A stretch of DNA of 64,000 nt from Candidatus Saccharimonadota bacterium (lineage in GTDB: Bacteria; Patescibacteriota; Saccharimonadia; Saccharimonadales; Saccharimonadaceae), in the NCBI GenBank assembly GCA_017405265.1, contig JAFRAS010000008.1:62001-126000 (forward strand), written 5' to 3'. Positions 38,313 through 46,595 of the stretch are shown one piece after another. Made by a program: the position numbers and the translations under genes. The notes under the pieces are model-generated. The model did no database searches. It had not been told where the DNA came from and saw only the letters and a list, made by a program, of their open reading frames with translations. The stretch's first letter is position 1; every line of letters starts with the position of its first letter.

Positions 38313-39950
38313 ATGCAAAATAGTGGAGAACGGTTTGACGAGGGGGAATCTGGGGCGGAAAAACCGCGTGAAAATATCTGGCAGAGGACACTTTCGAAAA
38401 TACGCTTTCGGGGGGACAAAAACAGGGGTGAAACGGCCAAAATCTCGGAGACCCCGAGGGCGCTCCAATCGGCGACAGAAGAGGCATCAAAACGGGAGGA
38501 AGTGGAGGCGCCAAAAAAGGAAGCTTGGGAGGCTTGGGCGGAGGAAAGAGGGGTGAAAATAGCGGAGGAGGTGGTAGAAAAATCGGGGTCGGAGGAAATC
38601 CGTGAGCCGTTTGTGCGAGAATACGTGGAGCTTCAGAGGGGGATTCATGATGCGCCGAAGCGGGGCGAGGGGGTGGAGATGGACGCGGTGTATGAAAATA
38701 TATCGAAACAGTTGTCCACGGCGCTATCAAAAGAGGCAGTGTTCGTGAATTATGCGCGGAGGTTTGGGATGGATGAGGAGAAAATGGAGCTGTTTCGGGA
38801 TAGAGTGTATCCGGCGATTGAACGGAGGGACCCGGAGGCCAGGCCGCTTTGGGGGATGATGGCGGCGTGGGCTGGAGACGAGGGGGATTGGTATGGAGTG
38901 ACGGAGTTTATGGTCGAGACGATGGTGACAAAAGCGACGCCGGCGAATCTCGCGAAGCTCGGGATGATTGAGAAAACAGTGCCGGCGAGTGCGGAAAAAC
39001 ACGCGAAAAACAGGGGCGATTCGCTGGATATTGAGGGGATTTTGATATTAAATCATGATTTTATTCATAATGAGGTGCCAGGGGCGCACGAATATGTGCA
39101 TATGATGGTCGAGTATCACGACGCGGCGGAGGCTTATCGGGCAGCGAAGCGAGAAGGGCGAGAGAGTGAGGAGCTAAAGGCGCGAAAGGAGGAGGCGAAG
39201 GAAAAGTTGAGGACGCTGCATCATGATTTGAGCGAGAAATATGAGTATTATGGGAAAGGGGAGAAGAGGTTTGCGGAGTATATGGGGTTTGATTTTGACG
39301 AGGACTTGGAGCGGCCGCTGGGGAATTTTTCGGTGGCGACGCATCGGAATGAAGAGGCGGCGATTGAGGTGCTTCGGAGGCTTGATAAAAATACGGAGCC
39401 AAGTGAGCTCACGAGACCGGCGACGGGAGACGCGGAGCTCGACAAGGCGATTCTTGAAGCGGAAGGCAGTTTCGAGGCGGCGGGGAGGCTGATTTCGCTC
39501 GTGAATGAGCGGTTGTCGGGGCAGCTTGGGAAGGCGGAGCTTGAGGTGCTCGACATTCAGCTTATGAATTATACGGACAGAGTGGCGACGCTCGTCATGC
39601 GGAAGATTTCGAAAAAGGACTGGGCGGAGCTGATGTATGACCCGGGATTTAAGGAGATGTGCCGGTTTCTCGAGATTACGTCACAGACAGGAGAATATCG
39701 TTCAAAGGAATTTGAGGAATTCTGGGAGAGGACGCGGAAGGTGAATATTGATGAGCCGGAGGTGATCAGAGAAGCGTATCGGAAGGTGGCAGAGAGGCGA
39801 CTTTCGCAGATTAGCGGGTTTTCGAGGTCGGAGTCGAAATTTGTGCGGGAGAATGTCGGGATGATTTGGTCTGGGAATTTGAATAATGAGATTTTGCGCC
39901 TGCACGAGGGACCGGCCGCGGAGCGCGGAAAGAGTGAAAAATCTCGGTAA
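38313..39950 (+). CDS. Large helical protein of unknown function (545 aa)
   Basis: I do not recognise the family. The first ~80 residues are charged and low-complexity (E, K, R, A). The rest is predicted largely helical and hydrophilic, with no signal or membrane segment. A histidine-rich stretch (HDFIHNEVPGAHEYVHMMVEYHD, given here only as residues ~250-272 with His at about eight sites including a later LHHD) could bind metal or form a hydrolase active site. A coiled-coil-like charged segment lies near residues 275-305. It has its own leaderless promoter; gltX follows with another. Confidence 0.8.
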   Translation: MQNSGERFDEGESGAEKPRENIWQRTLSKIRFRGDKNRGETAKISETPRALQSATEEASKREEVEAPKKEAWEAWAEERGVKIAEEVVEKSGSEEIREPFVREYVELQRGIHDAPKRGEGVEMDAVYENISKQLSTALSKEAVFVNYARRFGMDEEKMELFRDRVYPAIERRDPEARPLWGMMAAWAGDEGDWYGVTEFMVETMVTKATPANLAKLGMIEKTVPASAEKHAKNRGDSLDIEGILILNHDFIHNEVPGAHEYVHMMVEYHDAAEAYRAAKREGRESEELKARKEEAKEKLRTLHHDLSEKYEYYGKGEKRFAEYMGFDFDEDLERPLGNFSVATHRNEEAAIEVLRRLDKNTEPSELTRPATGDAELDKAILEAEGSFEAAGRLISLVNERLSGQLGKAELEVLDIQLMNYTDRVATLVMRKISKKDWAELMYDPGFKEMCRFLEITSQTGEYRSKEFEEFWERTRKVNIDEPEVIREAYRKVAERRLSQISGFSRSESKFVRENVGMIWSGNLNNEILRLHEGPAAERGKSEKSR

Positions 39951-39956
39951 AAGTGG

Positions 39957-39962
39957 TATAAT
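39957..39962 (+). promoter_or_regulatory. -10 box of gltX (leaderless)
   Basis: GTGGTATAAT, then AGGGGT, then ATG at 39969. Confidence 0.62.
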
Positions 39963-39968
39963 AGGGGT

Positions 39969-41426
39969 ATGAAAGAAGAAATTGTGACGAGGTTTGCGCC
40001 GTCGCCGACGGGGTATATTCACCTTGGGAATGTCAGGTCGGCGATTTATCCGTATTTGATTGCGAAACAGGCGGGCGGGAAATTTATTTTGAGGATTGAG
40101 GACACGGATCAGGCGCGCTTTGTCGAGGGGGCGACGGAGCTTATTGAGGAGACACTGTCGTGGCTTGGGATGAAATGGGACGAGGGGCCGGAAGTCGGGG
40201 GTGAGCACGGGCCGTATTTTCAGTCGGAGCGTCGCGAAATTTATAAAAAGTGGGCGATGAAGCTCATTTCGGCGGGGAGGGCTTATGTTGATGATACGCC
40301 GGAGGAGGAAATTCAGAAATATCGCGAGGAGTGTAACGCTCGGAAAGTTCCGTTTTTGTATCGGAATTTTCGCCCCGAGAAGCTCAAGTTCGAGTGGGTG
40401 GAGGGGAAGCCGATTCGGTTTTTGTCGGACCCCAAGAGACGCGAGTGGAAAGACGAGGTGATGGGGGAGCTTTCGGCGGGGCCGGAGGTGCAGGATGATA
40501 TTATTTTGATTAAGAAAGACGGGTTGCCGACTTATAATTTTGCGCATATCGTGGATGATGCGGAGATGGGGGTGACGCACATTGTGCGCGGAGTGGAATA
40601 TCTGTCGTCGATGCCGAATTATCTCGCGATTTATGAGGCTTTGGGGCTACCTCGCCCGAAATTCGTGTCGCTCCCGCACGTTCTCGCGCCGACTGGGAAT
40701 AAAAAGTTGTCGAAGAGGGACGGGGCGAAGTCGGTGACGGGATATAGAGCGGACGGGATTTTGTCGGAGGCGATGCTGAATTATCTCTGTTGTCTCGGGT
40801 GGAATGACGGAACGGAGCAGGAAATTTATACGATGGATGAGCTCGTTTCTCGGTTTTCGGTCGAGAAAATTCAGAATTCGGGGGCGAGGTTCGACGAGAC
40901 GAAACTTTTATGGTATAGCGGGCAGTGGATTCGGAAGATTTTTGATGAACGGGGAGTGGATGCGCTGTACCTGCGGACGGAAGGGTTTTGGCCGGAGGAG
41001 GCTGAGGGGGCGTCGGAGGAGTATAAAAAGCAAGTACTTTCGATTATTTATGATCGACTCAGGGTGCTTGGTGATTTGAAGACTATGACGGGGTATTTCT
41101 TCCGCGACCCGGAGATTAAGATTGAGATGATTGAGAATAATAAATTCGTGAAGAAAATGAGCGAATTGGAGCGCGCTCTGAGTCTCCGAAAAACGGCGGA
41201 AATTCTCGGGGAAATCGAGGAGTGGAATGCGGAAAATATTCAGGCGGGGCTCAACCGGGCACTCGAGGAGACGGGGAGGAAGCCGGCGGAGTTGTTCTCG
41301 CTTGTGCGGATTTCTTTGAGCTTTGCGGAGTTTTCGCCGGCTTTGAATCTCACGATGGAAGTACTGGGAAGAGAGACGAGCCTCGCTCGCATTCGCAAGG
41401 TGATTACGGCGATTTCGAATGAATAG
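39969..41426 (+). CDS. gltX: Glutamyl-tRNA synthetase
   Basis: A class I synthetase of 485 residues, with RFAPSPTGYIHLGNVRSA at the N-terminus (HLGN as HIGH), RIEDTDQAR, and KLSKRDGA (KMSKS-type) near residue 245, followed by the helical anticodon-binding domain. The segment corresponding to the zinc-binding part of some bacterial GluRS (around residue 100-125) has only one or no usable cysteine cluster, as in many family members. No separate glutaminyl-tRNA synthetase is visible here; whether this enzyme is non-discriminating cannot be told. It overlaps the sortase gene by 8 bases. Confidence 0.96.
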   Translation: MKEEIVTRFAPSPTGYIHLGNVRSAIYPYLIAKQAGGKFILRIEDTDQARFVEGATELIEETLSWLGMKWDEGPEVGGEHGPYFQSERREIYKKWAMKLISAGRAYVDDTPEEEIQKYREECNARKVPFLYRNFRPEKLKFEWVEGKPIRFLSDPKRREWKDEVMGELSAGPEVQDDIILIKKDGLPTYNFAHIVDDAEMGVTHIVRGVEYLSSMPNYLAIYEALGLPRPKFVSLPHVLAPTGNKKLSKRDGAKSVTGYRADGILSEAMLNYLCCLGWNDGTEQEIYTMDELVSRFSVEKIQNSGARFDETKLLWYSGQWIRKIFDERGVDALYLRTEGFWPEEAEGASEEYKKQVLSIIYDRLRVLGDLKTMTGYFFRDPEIKIEMIENNKFVKKMSELERALSLRKTAEILGEIEEWNAENIQAGLNRALEETGRKPAELFSLVRISLSFAEFSPALNLTMEVLGRETSLARIRKVITAISNE

Positions 41427-42156
41427 ACGCTGGATTTTCGGGGTAGTTTTGTTATTTCTCGGGTCGGTTTTGGCGGGGTATGCTGGGATTAATTTTGTTG
41501 TTTGGAAGGTCGATTCGGAGCGGACAAATGAGGCAATAACGGAACTGAAGAAAATCGCAATAACAGAGGAAAATGGCGATCAGAGCGCGTTTTCCGTCTC
41601 CGAGAAAATGACAGTAAATTTTTCGGAACTTTTGCGTCAGAATAACGACACGGTGGCGTGGGTGGAGTTTCTTTCTACGGAAGTGTCGTATCCGGTGGTA
41701 CAGACGAGCGACAATGAATTTTATCTTCGGCATAGTTTTGATAAGCGCGGAAATTCGGCGGGGTGGGTGTTTATGGATTACCGAAATCGGGCGGATTTTT
41801 CGGATTTTAATACGATATTTTATGCGCACGGGCGGCTTGATAATACGATGTTTGGGAGTCTCAATGAGGCGTATAAAAATAAGAAATTTTCGCGGGGACA
41901 GAAGATTCAGGTTTATACTGCGCGGGAGAATTTTGAATATGAAATTATTTCGGTGTATTTGACGGCGCCGACGGATGATTATATAAAAACGAATTTTTCG
42001 GACGAGAAGGAGAAAAAAACGTTTATTAATATGATTCTCGGGCGGGATGAGTTGGGGCTCACGAGCTCGGCGACAGAGGAAGATGAGATTTTGACGCTTT
42101 CGACGTGTTATGATTCGAGCCGAAGATTGGTGGTTCACGCGAAAAAGGTGATATAA
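41419..42156 (+). CDS. Class B-type sortase
   Basis: A membrane-anchored transpeptidase of 245 residues. It has an N-terminal membrane segment (about 6-28), then the sortase domain: NDTVAWVEF and VSYPVVQTSDNEFYLRHSF (SrtB-type N-terminal part), catalytic His in FYAHGRL (His137), catalytic Cys in TLSTCYD (Cys230) and Arg236. Class B sortases act in surface protein or pilus anchoring. No LPXTG or NPQTN-like sorting motif was found in the visible exported proteins, so its substrate is unknown. Translationally coupled to gltX. Confidence 0.9.
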   Translation: MNRRWIFGVVLLFLGSVLAGYAGINFVVWKVDSERTNEAITELKKIAITEENGDQSAFSVSEKMTVNFSELLRQNNDTVAWVEFLSTEVSYPVVQTSDNEFYLRHSFDKRGNSAGWVFMDYRNRADFSDFNTIFYAHGRLDNTMFGSLNEAYKNKKFSRGQKIQVYTARENFEYEIISVYLTAPTDDYIKTNFSDEKEKKTFINMILGRDELGLTSSATEEDEILTLSTCYDSSRRLVVHAKKVI

Positions 42157-42157
42157 T
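42152..42157 (+). promoter_or_regulatory. -10 box of the methyltransferase gene (leaderless)
   Basis: TATAAT overlapping the sortase stop codon, 6 bases before the ATG. The gap also contains GGAG, so a coupled Shine-Dalgarno start is an alternative. Confidence 0.45.
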
Positions 42158-42163
42158 CGGAGA

Positions 42164-42901
42164 ATGAGTAGAAAAGTGTTGGCCGATTATAATGGCTATG
42201 ACTATAAAAAGATTTTTTGGGAGGATGCTGACCGGGAATATGAGGATGCGGCGGACCGGATGGCGATTCGGAAATTGTTGCCAGAGAAAATGGGGGAGTT
42301 TGCGGACCTTTGCGGGGGGTATGGGCGGCTGGCGGATGAGTATCTTTCGCGGGCGAAGCATGCGACGCTGTTTGACTATTCGAAAACGGAGCTCGAGCAG
42401 GCGCAAGAGAAGTATCACGGAAAACTTTCGACAGTGGCAGGGGATATTTATGAGATGCCGTTTTCGGACGGGAATTTTGACGCGGTGATGATGATTCGGG
42501 CGACGCACCATTTTGAGCATCTCGATCGGGCGATGAGGGAGATTCATCGGATTTTGAAGACAGATGGAGTGGCGGTCGTGGAAGTCGCGAATAAAAAGAC
42601 CTTACCGAAGAAAATTCGCTATATTTTGCGGCGGTCGAAGGTGAATCCGTATTCCTTGGAGCCGCAAAAAATTGATGGGTATAATATTATTAATTATCAT
42701 CCGAAATATGTCGAAAAAGTGTTTAAGGAGGCCGGGTTTAAGATCGATAAGGTGCTTTCGGTGTCGAATTTTCGAAGTGGGAAGCTCAAGAAGATGTTCG
42801 GGACGAAGAGGCTCATTCGGATGGAAAATCGAGCGCAGGGAGGGCTGCTTGCGAAGATGCGATTTGCGCCGTCGATTTATTATCGGCTTATTAAAATATA
42901 A
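42164..42901 (+). CDS. SAM-dependent methyltransferase (class I, Methyltransf_11-like)
   Basis: A 245-residue methyltransferase: SAM-binding motif I FADLCGGYGRLADEYL near residue 46, motif II FDYSKTELEQAQ, AGDIYEMPFSDGNFDAVMMIRATHHFEH near 95-120 and a LKTDGVAVVEVANK post-motif. The C-terminal third is basic. The substrate is unknown; lipid, quinone or small-molecule methylation are all possible. It sits between the sortase and ftsH. Confidence 0.88.
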   Translation: MSRKVLADYNGYDYKKIFWEDADREYEDAADRMAIRKLLPEKMGEFADLCGGYGRLADEYLSRAKHATLFDYSKTELEQAQEKYHGKLSTVAGDIYEMPFSDGNFDAVMMIRATHHFEHLDRAMREIHRILKTDGVAVVEVANKKTLPKKIRYILRRSKVNPYSLEPQKIDGYNIINYHPKYVEKVFKEAGFKIDKVLSVSNFRSGKLKKMFGTKRLIRMENRAQGGLLAKMRFAPSIYYRLIKI

Positions 42902-42910
42902 AGGAGTATT

Positions 42911-44794
42911 ATGGGAGCAAATGTGAAGAAAACTGAGTCTAATTCGAACACGATTCGGAGTATTTTGTTTGCGATTTTGGGAATTTTGTGTCTTGTGGCG
43001 CTGATTAATTCCCTGACTTTCCGGAAAAATCTCGAAGAAGTGCCGATTTCGGATGTGATTCAGCGTGCGAATGATAAAAATGGGAATATCAAAAAGATTT
43101 CAGTAACGGGGTCGAAGCTCGAAATTACGCTGAAGGGCGAAGAGGTGGCGACGCAAACTTCGCGGAAAGACGGGGCGGGGACGCTGTATGAACAGGGTTT
43201 GATTAATTATTGCGAGGGGATGACGGGGGCGGCGCTCGAGAATTGCCAGAAGGATTATCCGGTGATTGAGTATCTCGAGGTGACGGATGTTTGGGGGACA
43301 GTGCTCGACGTGGCGCTGATTATTGTGCCGGTTGGGGTGATTATTTATTTCTTCTCGAGGATGATGAGCCAGGCGGCGGCGATTAATAATCAGTCGATGG
43401 GGTTCGGGAAGTCGAGGGCGCAGGTTTATGGCGCGGATAAAAAACGGGTGACTTTTTCGGACGTGGCGGGAAATGAGGCGGCGAAACAGGATCTCGAGGA
43501 AATCGTGGATTTTTTGAAAAATCCGCGGAAATACGAGAAACTCGGAGCGAAAATTCCGAGAGGGGTGCTACTCGCCGGGGATCCTGGGACGGGAAAAACT
43601 TTGATGGCGCGAGCGGTGGCGGGAGAGGCGAATGTGCCGTTCTTCTCGATTTCGGGGTCGGAATTTGCAGAGATGTTCGTCGGGGTGGGGGCGTCGAGGG
43701 TGCGCGATTTATTCTCGAAGGCGAAGAAAAATGCGCCGTCGATTATCTTTATTGATGAGATTGATGCGGTGGCACATAAGCGTGATGCCAGGGGTGGCGC
43801 GGGGCGCGAGGATGAGCAGACCTTAAATCAGATTTTGGTCGAGATGGACGGGTTTGATAATGAGACTGGCGTGATTGTGATGGCGGCGACGAACAGGGTG
43901 GATATGCTCGACAAGGCGTTGCTTCGCCCGGGGCGCTTCGACAGACACGTGAATGTCACTCTGCCGGAGCGAAAAGACAGAGTCGAGATTTTGAATCTGC
44001 ATTTTAAGGGGAAGCCGGTGGCGAGCGGAGTGGACATTGAGGCGCTCGCGGCGAAGACGGCGGGGTCGTCGGGGGCGGATCTTGCGAATATTGCGAATGA
44101 GGCGGCGATTACGGCGGCGCGCGAGGGACATAAGGAGATTGCGAATTCTGACCTCACGGAGGCATTCGAGCGGGTGGCAATTGGACCGGAGAGGAAGAGC
44201 AAGGTAATGACAGAGGAAGAGCGGAAAATTACGGCGTATCACGAGGCGGGGCACGCGATTGTGGGGACGGCGTTGCCGGATTCGGACCCGGTGCACAAGG
44301 TGACGATTATTCCGCGTGGTTCGACGGGGGGCGTGACCTGGTTCTTGCCGCCAGAAGACCGGTCATATAAGAATATTCCGGAGCTCAAGGCAGTGCTGGC
44401 GCGGGCGATGGGCGGACGGATGGCCGAAAAAGTGATTTTCGGGCCGGAAAAGATTACGACGGGGGCGTCGTCGGACTTGAAACACGTGGCAGAGCTCGCG
44501 AAAGAGATGGTGGTTGAGGAGGGCATGGGGGCGAAGACGCGGAATTTGGTATTCCCGGATGAGGAAGCGGGATATTACACGATTTCGACTGGGAAACCGT
44601 ATTCTGAGAAAACGGCCGAGGTGATTGACGCGGAAATTGCGGAGTTGTCGGAAGAGGCGAGTAAGACGGCGGAAAAGATTTTGCGGGCGAATTTGAAGCC
44701 GCTCGAGGAATTGGCCGAAGAGTTGCTCAAAAAGGAGAGTCTGGACGAGAAAGAGCTTGAGCCGATTTTGAAGAATGTGCGGATGCCGGCGTAA
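42911..44794 (+). CDS. ftsH: ATP-dependent zinc metalloprotease FtsH
   Basis: A membrane AAA+ protease of 627 residues: two membrane segments (about 17-36 and 128-150), an extracytoplasmic domain between them, Walker A GDPGTGKT near residue 223, Walker [11 protein letters not shown], the SRH region RPGRFDR and the catalytic zinc motif HEAGH near residue 443. Good Shine-Dalgarno AAGGAG. Normal length and complete active sites. Confidence 0.97.
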   Translation: MGANVKKTESNSNTIRSILFAILGILCLVALINSLTFRKNLEEVPISDVIQRANDKNGNIKKISVTGSKLEITLKGEEVATQTSRKDGAGTLYEQGLINYCEGMTGAALENCQKDYPVIEYLEVTDVWGTVLDVALIIVPVGVIIYFFSRMMSQAAAINNQSMGFGKSRAQVYGADKKRVTFSDVAGNEAAKQDLEEIVDFLKNPRKYEKLGAKIPRGVLLAGDPGTGKTLMARAVAGEANVPFFSISGSEFAEMFVGVGASRVRDLFSKAKKNAPSIIFIDEIDAVAHKRDARGGAGREDEQTLNQILVEMDGFDNETGVIVMAATNRVDMLDKALLRPGRFDRHVNVTLPERKDRVEILNLHFKGKPVASGVDIEALAAKTAGSSGADLANIANEAAITAAREGHKEIANSDLTEAFERVAIGPERKSKVMTEEERKITAYHEAGHAIVGTALPDSDPVHKVTIIPRGSTGGVTWFLPPEDRSYKNIPELKAVLARAMGGRMAEKVIFGPEKITTGASSDLKHVAELAKEMVVEEGMGAKTRNLVFPDEEAGYYTISTGKPYSEKTAEVIDAEIAELSEEASKTAEKILRANLKPLEELAEELLKKESLDEKELEPILKNVRMPA

Positions 44795-44823
44795 TTGACA
44801 ATTTGTTCAAAATAGAGTAAAAT
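44795..44823 (+). promoter_or_regulatory. Promoter of rplA
   Basis: TTGACA, 17-base spacer, TAAAAT, starting immediately after the ftsH stop. Confidence 0.82.
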
Positions 44824-44840
44824 ATTAGTATTAAATAATC

Positions 44841-44866
44841 GTGGGAGGGGAGACCCGTTTGAACCA
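44841..44866 (+). promoter_or_regulatory. Hairpin in the rplA leader, possible L1-binding site
   Basis: GTGG...CCAC enclosing GGG-GAGA-CCC with an asymmetric internal loop, two short helices like the L1-binding sites known in 23S rRNA and L1 mRNAs. Autoregulation is inferred from shape only. Confidence 0.4.
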
Positions 44867-44879
44867 CAGAAAGGATTTT

Positions 44880-45800
44880 ATGGCTGAAGAAGAAGCCAAA
44901 AAAGTTTCGGAGCCAGCTGACGCGCTCCAGAACGAAAAAACAGAGGTGGATGAAAAAGCTGAGTTCGCGAAAGCGGGCAAAAAATCGAAAAAACACGTCG
45001 AAGAAGTGAAGGCGGAAGAAGAACGCCAAGCTCGCAAAATTGAGACTCAGAAAGCCGAAAAAGAAGCTGCTGAGAAGCCGAAAGGCGCAAGGCCGGTGAC
45101 GAGACCACTCATTGAGCGCCGTGGTAAAAAATACCAAGAGGCGTATAAATTGGTCGAAAAGGGCAAGGCCTATTCCCTCAAGGAAGGAATCGAGACTGCG
45201 ATTAAGGCTTCTCCTGCCAAATTTGACGCGACAGTGGAGCTTTCGGTGCGCCTCGGGGTGGACCCAAGACAAGCTGACCAAAACATCCGCTCGACGGTGG
45301 TGCTCCCGGAAGGGACTGGTAAAACTGTGAAAGTGGCGGTGTTTGCGCCGCTCGACGAGGCTAAAAAGGCCGTAGCGGCGGGGGCGGATATTGCTGAAGA
45401 TGCAGAATTCCTCAATCGGCTCGAGAAGGGCGATATTGAATTCGACGTTCTCATTTCGACGCCGGCTTATATGCCGAAACTCGGTAAATATGCGCGCTTG
45501 CTTGGTCCGAAAGGATTGATGCCGAACCCGAAAGCCGGGACGGTGACGACTAATATTGAGAAGGCCGTAAAAGAAGCAAAGGCTGGTAAGGTTGAATTTA
45601 GGGTCGATAAGCAGGCTATTATTCACCTCGGAATTGGTAAGGTTTCGTTCGGAGCCGAGAGAGTGGCGAAGAATGCGGAAGTGTTTCTCGACGCCTTGAA
45701 GTCGCTTCGCCCAGCTTCGCTCAAAGGCCAATACGTCGTTTCTATCTTCGTTTCGACGACGATGGGGCCGAGCGTGAAGCTTGAAAATCTTTACAAATAG
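44880..45800 (+). CDS. rplA: 50S ribosomal protein L1 with charged N-terminal extension
   Basis: A 306-residue protein. The L1 domain occupies about residues 82-306 (RGKKYQEAYKLVEKGKAYSL, the PEGTGK segment, GPKGLMPNPKAGTVT, and the C-terminal VSIFVSTTMGPSVKL). It is preceded by ~80 residues very rich in Lys, Glu and Ala, absent from most L1 proteins. The start at 44880 has a Shine-Dalgarno AGAAAGGA; an in-frame GTG 39 bases upstream falls in the leader hairpin. rplK, rplJ and rplL, its usual neighbours, are elsewhere. tRNA-Ser follows 17 bases later. Confidence 0.95.
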   Translation: MAEEEAKKVSEPADALQNEKTEVDEKAEFAKAGKKSKKHVEEVKAEEERQARKIETQKAEKEAAEKPKGARPVTRPLIERRGKKYQEAYKLVEKGKAYSLKEGIETAIKASPAKFDATVELSVRLGVDPRQADQNIRSTVVLPEGTGKTVKVAVFAPLDEAKKAVAAGADIAEDAEFLNRLEKGDIEFDVLISTPAYMPKLGKYARLLGPKGLMPNPKAGTVTTNIEKAVKEAKAGKVEFRVDKQAIIHLGIGKVSFGAERVAKNAEVFLDALKSLRPASLKGQYVVSIFVSTTMGPSVKLENLYK

Positions 45801-45809
45801 TAGTAAAAT
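45781..45809 (+). promoter_or_regulatory. Promoter of tRNA-Ser, inside the end of rplA
   Basis: TTGAAA, 17-base spacer, TAAAAT, ending 8 bases before the tRNA. Confidence 0.65.
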
Positions 45810-45817
45810 AGGGTGGT

Positions 45818-45903
45818 GGAAGGATGGCCGAGTGGTTTATGGCACTGGTCTTGAAAACCAGCAAGCGCAAGCTTCACAGGTTCGAATCCTGTTCCTTCCG
45901 CCA
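45818..45903 (+). tRNA. tRNA-Ser (TGA)
   Basis: An 86-base class II tRNA with acceptor GGAAGGA/TCCTTCC, anticodon loop CTTGAAA (anticodon TGA), a long variable arm (AAGCGCAAGCTT) and encoded CCA. Confidence 0.96.
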
Positions 45904-45907
45904 TTAG

Positions 45908-45922
45908 CAAATTAAGAATTTG
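45908..45922 (+). repeat. Small hairpin after tRNA-Ser
   Basis: CAAATT-AAG-AATTTG, a 6-bp perfect stem starting 4 bases after the CCA end. It is not followed by T residues and is probably part of the hairpin series in this spacer. Confidence 0.5.
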
Positions 45923-45924
45923 GC

Positions 45925-45961
45925 TTTGGCACCGTATTGCTTCGCAATTCGGTGCCGGCAC
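45925..45961 (+). repeat. 37-bp palindromic repeat, copy 1 (tRNA-Met acceptor mimic)
   Basis: A 37-base unit that folds as GGCACCG-T-ATTGC-TTC-GCAAT-T-CGGTGCC (12 pairs and one T-T mismatch). Its first 12 bases are the same as the 3-base flank plus first 9 bases of the downstream tRNA-Met. Confidence 0.9.
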
Positions 45962-45978
45962 AAGTGGACGCTAAAATG

Positions 45979-46015
45979 TTTGGCACCGTATTGCTTCGCA
46001 ATTCGGTGCCGGCAC
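45979..46015 (+). repeat. 37-bp palindromic repeat, copy 2 (tRNA-Met acceptor mimic)
   Basis: Identical to copy 1, separated from it by 17 bases of unrelated sequence. Confidence 0.9.
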
Positions 46016-46020
46016 TCGTC

Positions 46021-46048
46021 CGAAAAGAAGAGCGAGCTCTTCTTTTCG
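46021..46048 (+). repeat. 28-bp palindrome with 13-bp perfect stem
   Basis: CGAAAAGAAGAGC-GA-GCTCTTCTTTTCG. It lies between repeat copy 2 and tRNA-Met. No T-tract follows, so it is not a standard terminator. Confidence 0.85.
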
Positions 46049-46057
46049 TCCTCGTTT

Positions 46058-46134
46058 GGCACCGTAGCTCAGTTGGTTAGAGCGTGGGACTCATAAGCCC
46101 AAGGTCACTAGTTCGATCCTAGTCGGTGCTACCA
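46058..46134 (+). tRNA. tRNA-Met (CAT), elongator type
   Basis: A 77-base tRNA: acceptor GGCACCG with CGGTGCT (G1-U72 as in some elongator tRNA-Met), D-arm GCTCAGTTGGTTAGAGC, anticodon loop CTCATAA, T-arm CTAGTTCGATCCTAG and encoded CCA. The lack of a C1-A72 mismatch argues against initiator. A CAT-anticodon tRNA-Ile2 (lysidine-modified) cannot be fully excluded from sequence alone. Confidence 0.93.
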
Positions 46135-46143
46135 GAATTATTC

Positions 46144-46172
46144 AAAAACTCCCCCGAGCGGGGGAGTTTTTT
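46144..46172. terminator. Bidirectional terminator between tRNA-Met and rplL
   Basis: AAAAACTCCCCC-GAGC-GGGGGAGTTTTTT, symmetric with A- and T-tracts, serving both the plus-strand tRNA and the minus-strand rplJL operon. Confidence 0.92.
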
Positions 46173-46194
46173 ATTCCAGTTTGGGTGATTAAAA

Positions 46195-46572
46195 TTAAGC
46201 GAGTTCGACGGTTGCGCCGGCGTCTTCGAGGGTTTTCTTGATTTGCTCGGCTTCGTCTTTTTTGGCTTTTTCCTTGATGGTGGCGGGAGCGCCATCAACT
46301 TTGGCTTTGGCTTCGCCAAGACCAAGGCCGGTGATTTCTTTCACGGCTTTGATGACGGCGATTTTTTGAGCACCGGCGTCTTTCAAGACGACGTCGAATT
46401 CAGATTTTTCTTCGGCAGCTTCGCCACCAGCGGCGGGGGCAGCAGCAACGGCAACAGCGGCCGCAGCGGGCTCGATGCCGTATTCGTCTTTGAGGGTGTT
46501 TTTGAGGTCGTTAACTTCGAGAACGGTGAGGTTCACGAGGGTTTCGGCCAATTTCTTGATATCTGTAGCCAT
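46195..46572 (-). CDS. rplL: 50S ribosomal protein L7/L12
   Basis: A 125-residue stalk protein: N-terminal dimerisation domain ([26 protein letters not shown]), an alanine-rich hinge (about residues 36-52) and the C-terminal factor-binding domain ([39 protein letters not shown] region). Follows rplJ by 23 bases with a Shine-Dalgarno AAAGGAG. Confidence 0.97.
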   Translation of the reverse strand: MATDIKKLAETLVNLTVLEVNDLKNTLKDEYGIEPAAAAVAVAAAPAAGGEAAEEKSEFDVVLKDAGAQKIAVIKAVKEITGLGLGEAKAKVDGAPATIKEKAKKDEAEQIKKTLEDAGATVELA

Positions 46573-46595
46573 AATAGACTCCTTTAAAATTGAAG

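Noticed and set aside
44727-45731. A 334-codon minus-strand frame opposite rplA and the end of ftsH
   Set aside because: Both plus-strand genes are clear, and the frame has no family motif or start signal.
45925-46015. Possible minimal CRISPR array (two identical 37-bp repeats)
   Set aside because: Only two copies with a 17-base spacer, no cas genes, and the repeat begins with the 5' end of the adjacent tRNA-Met.
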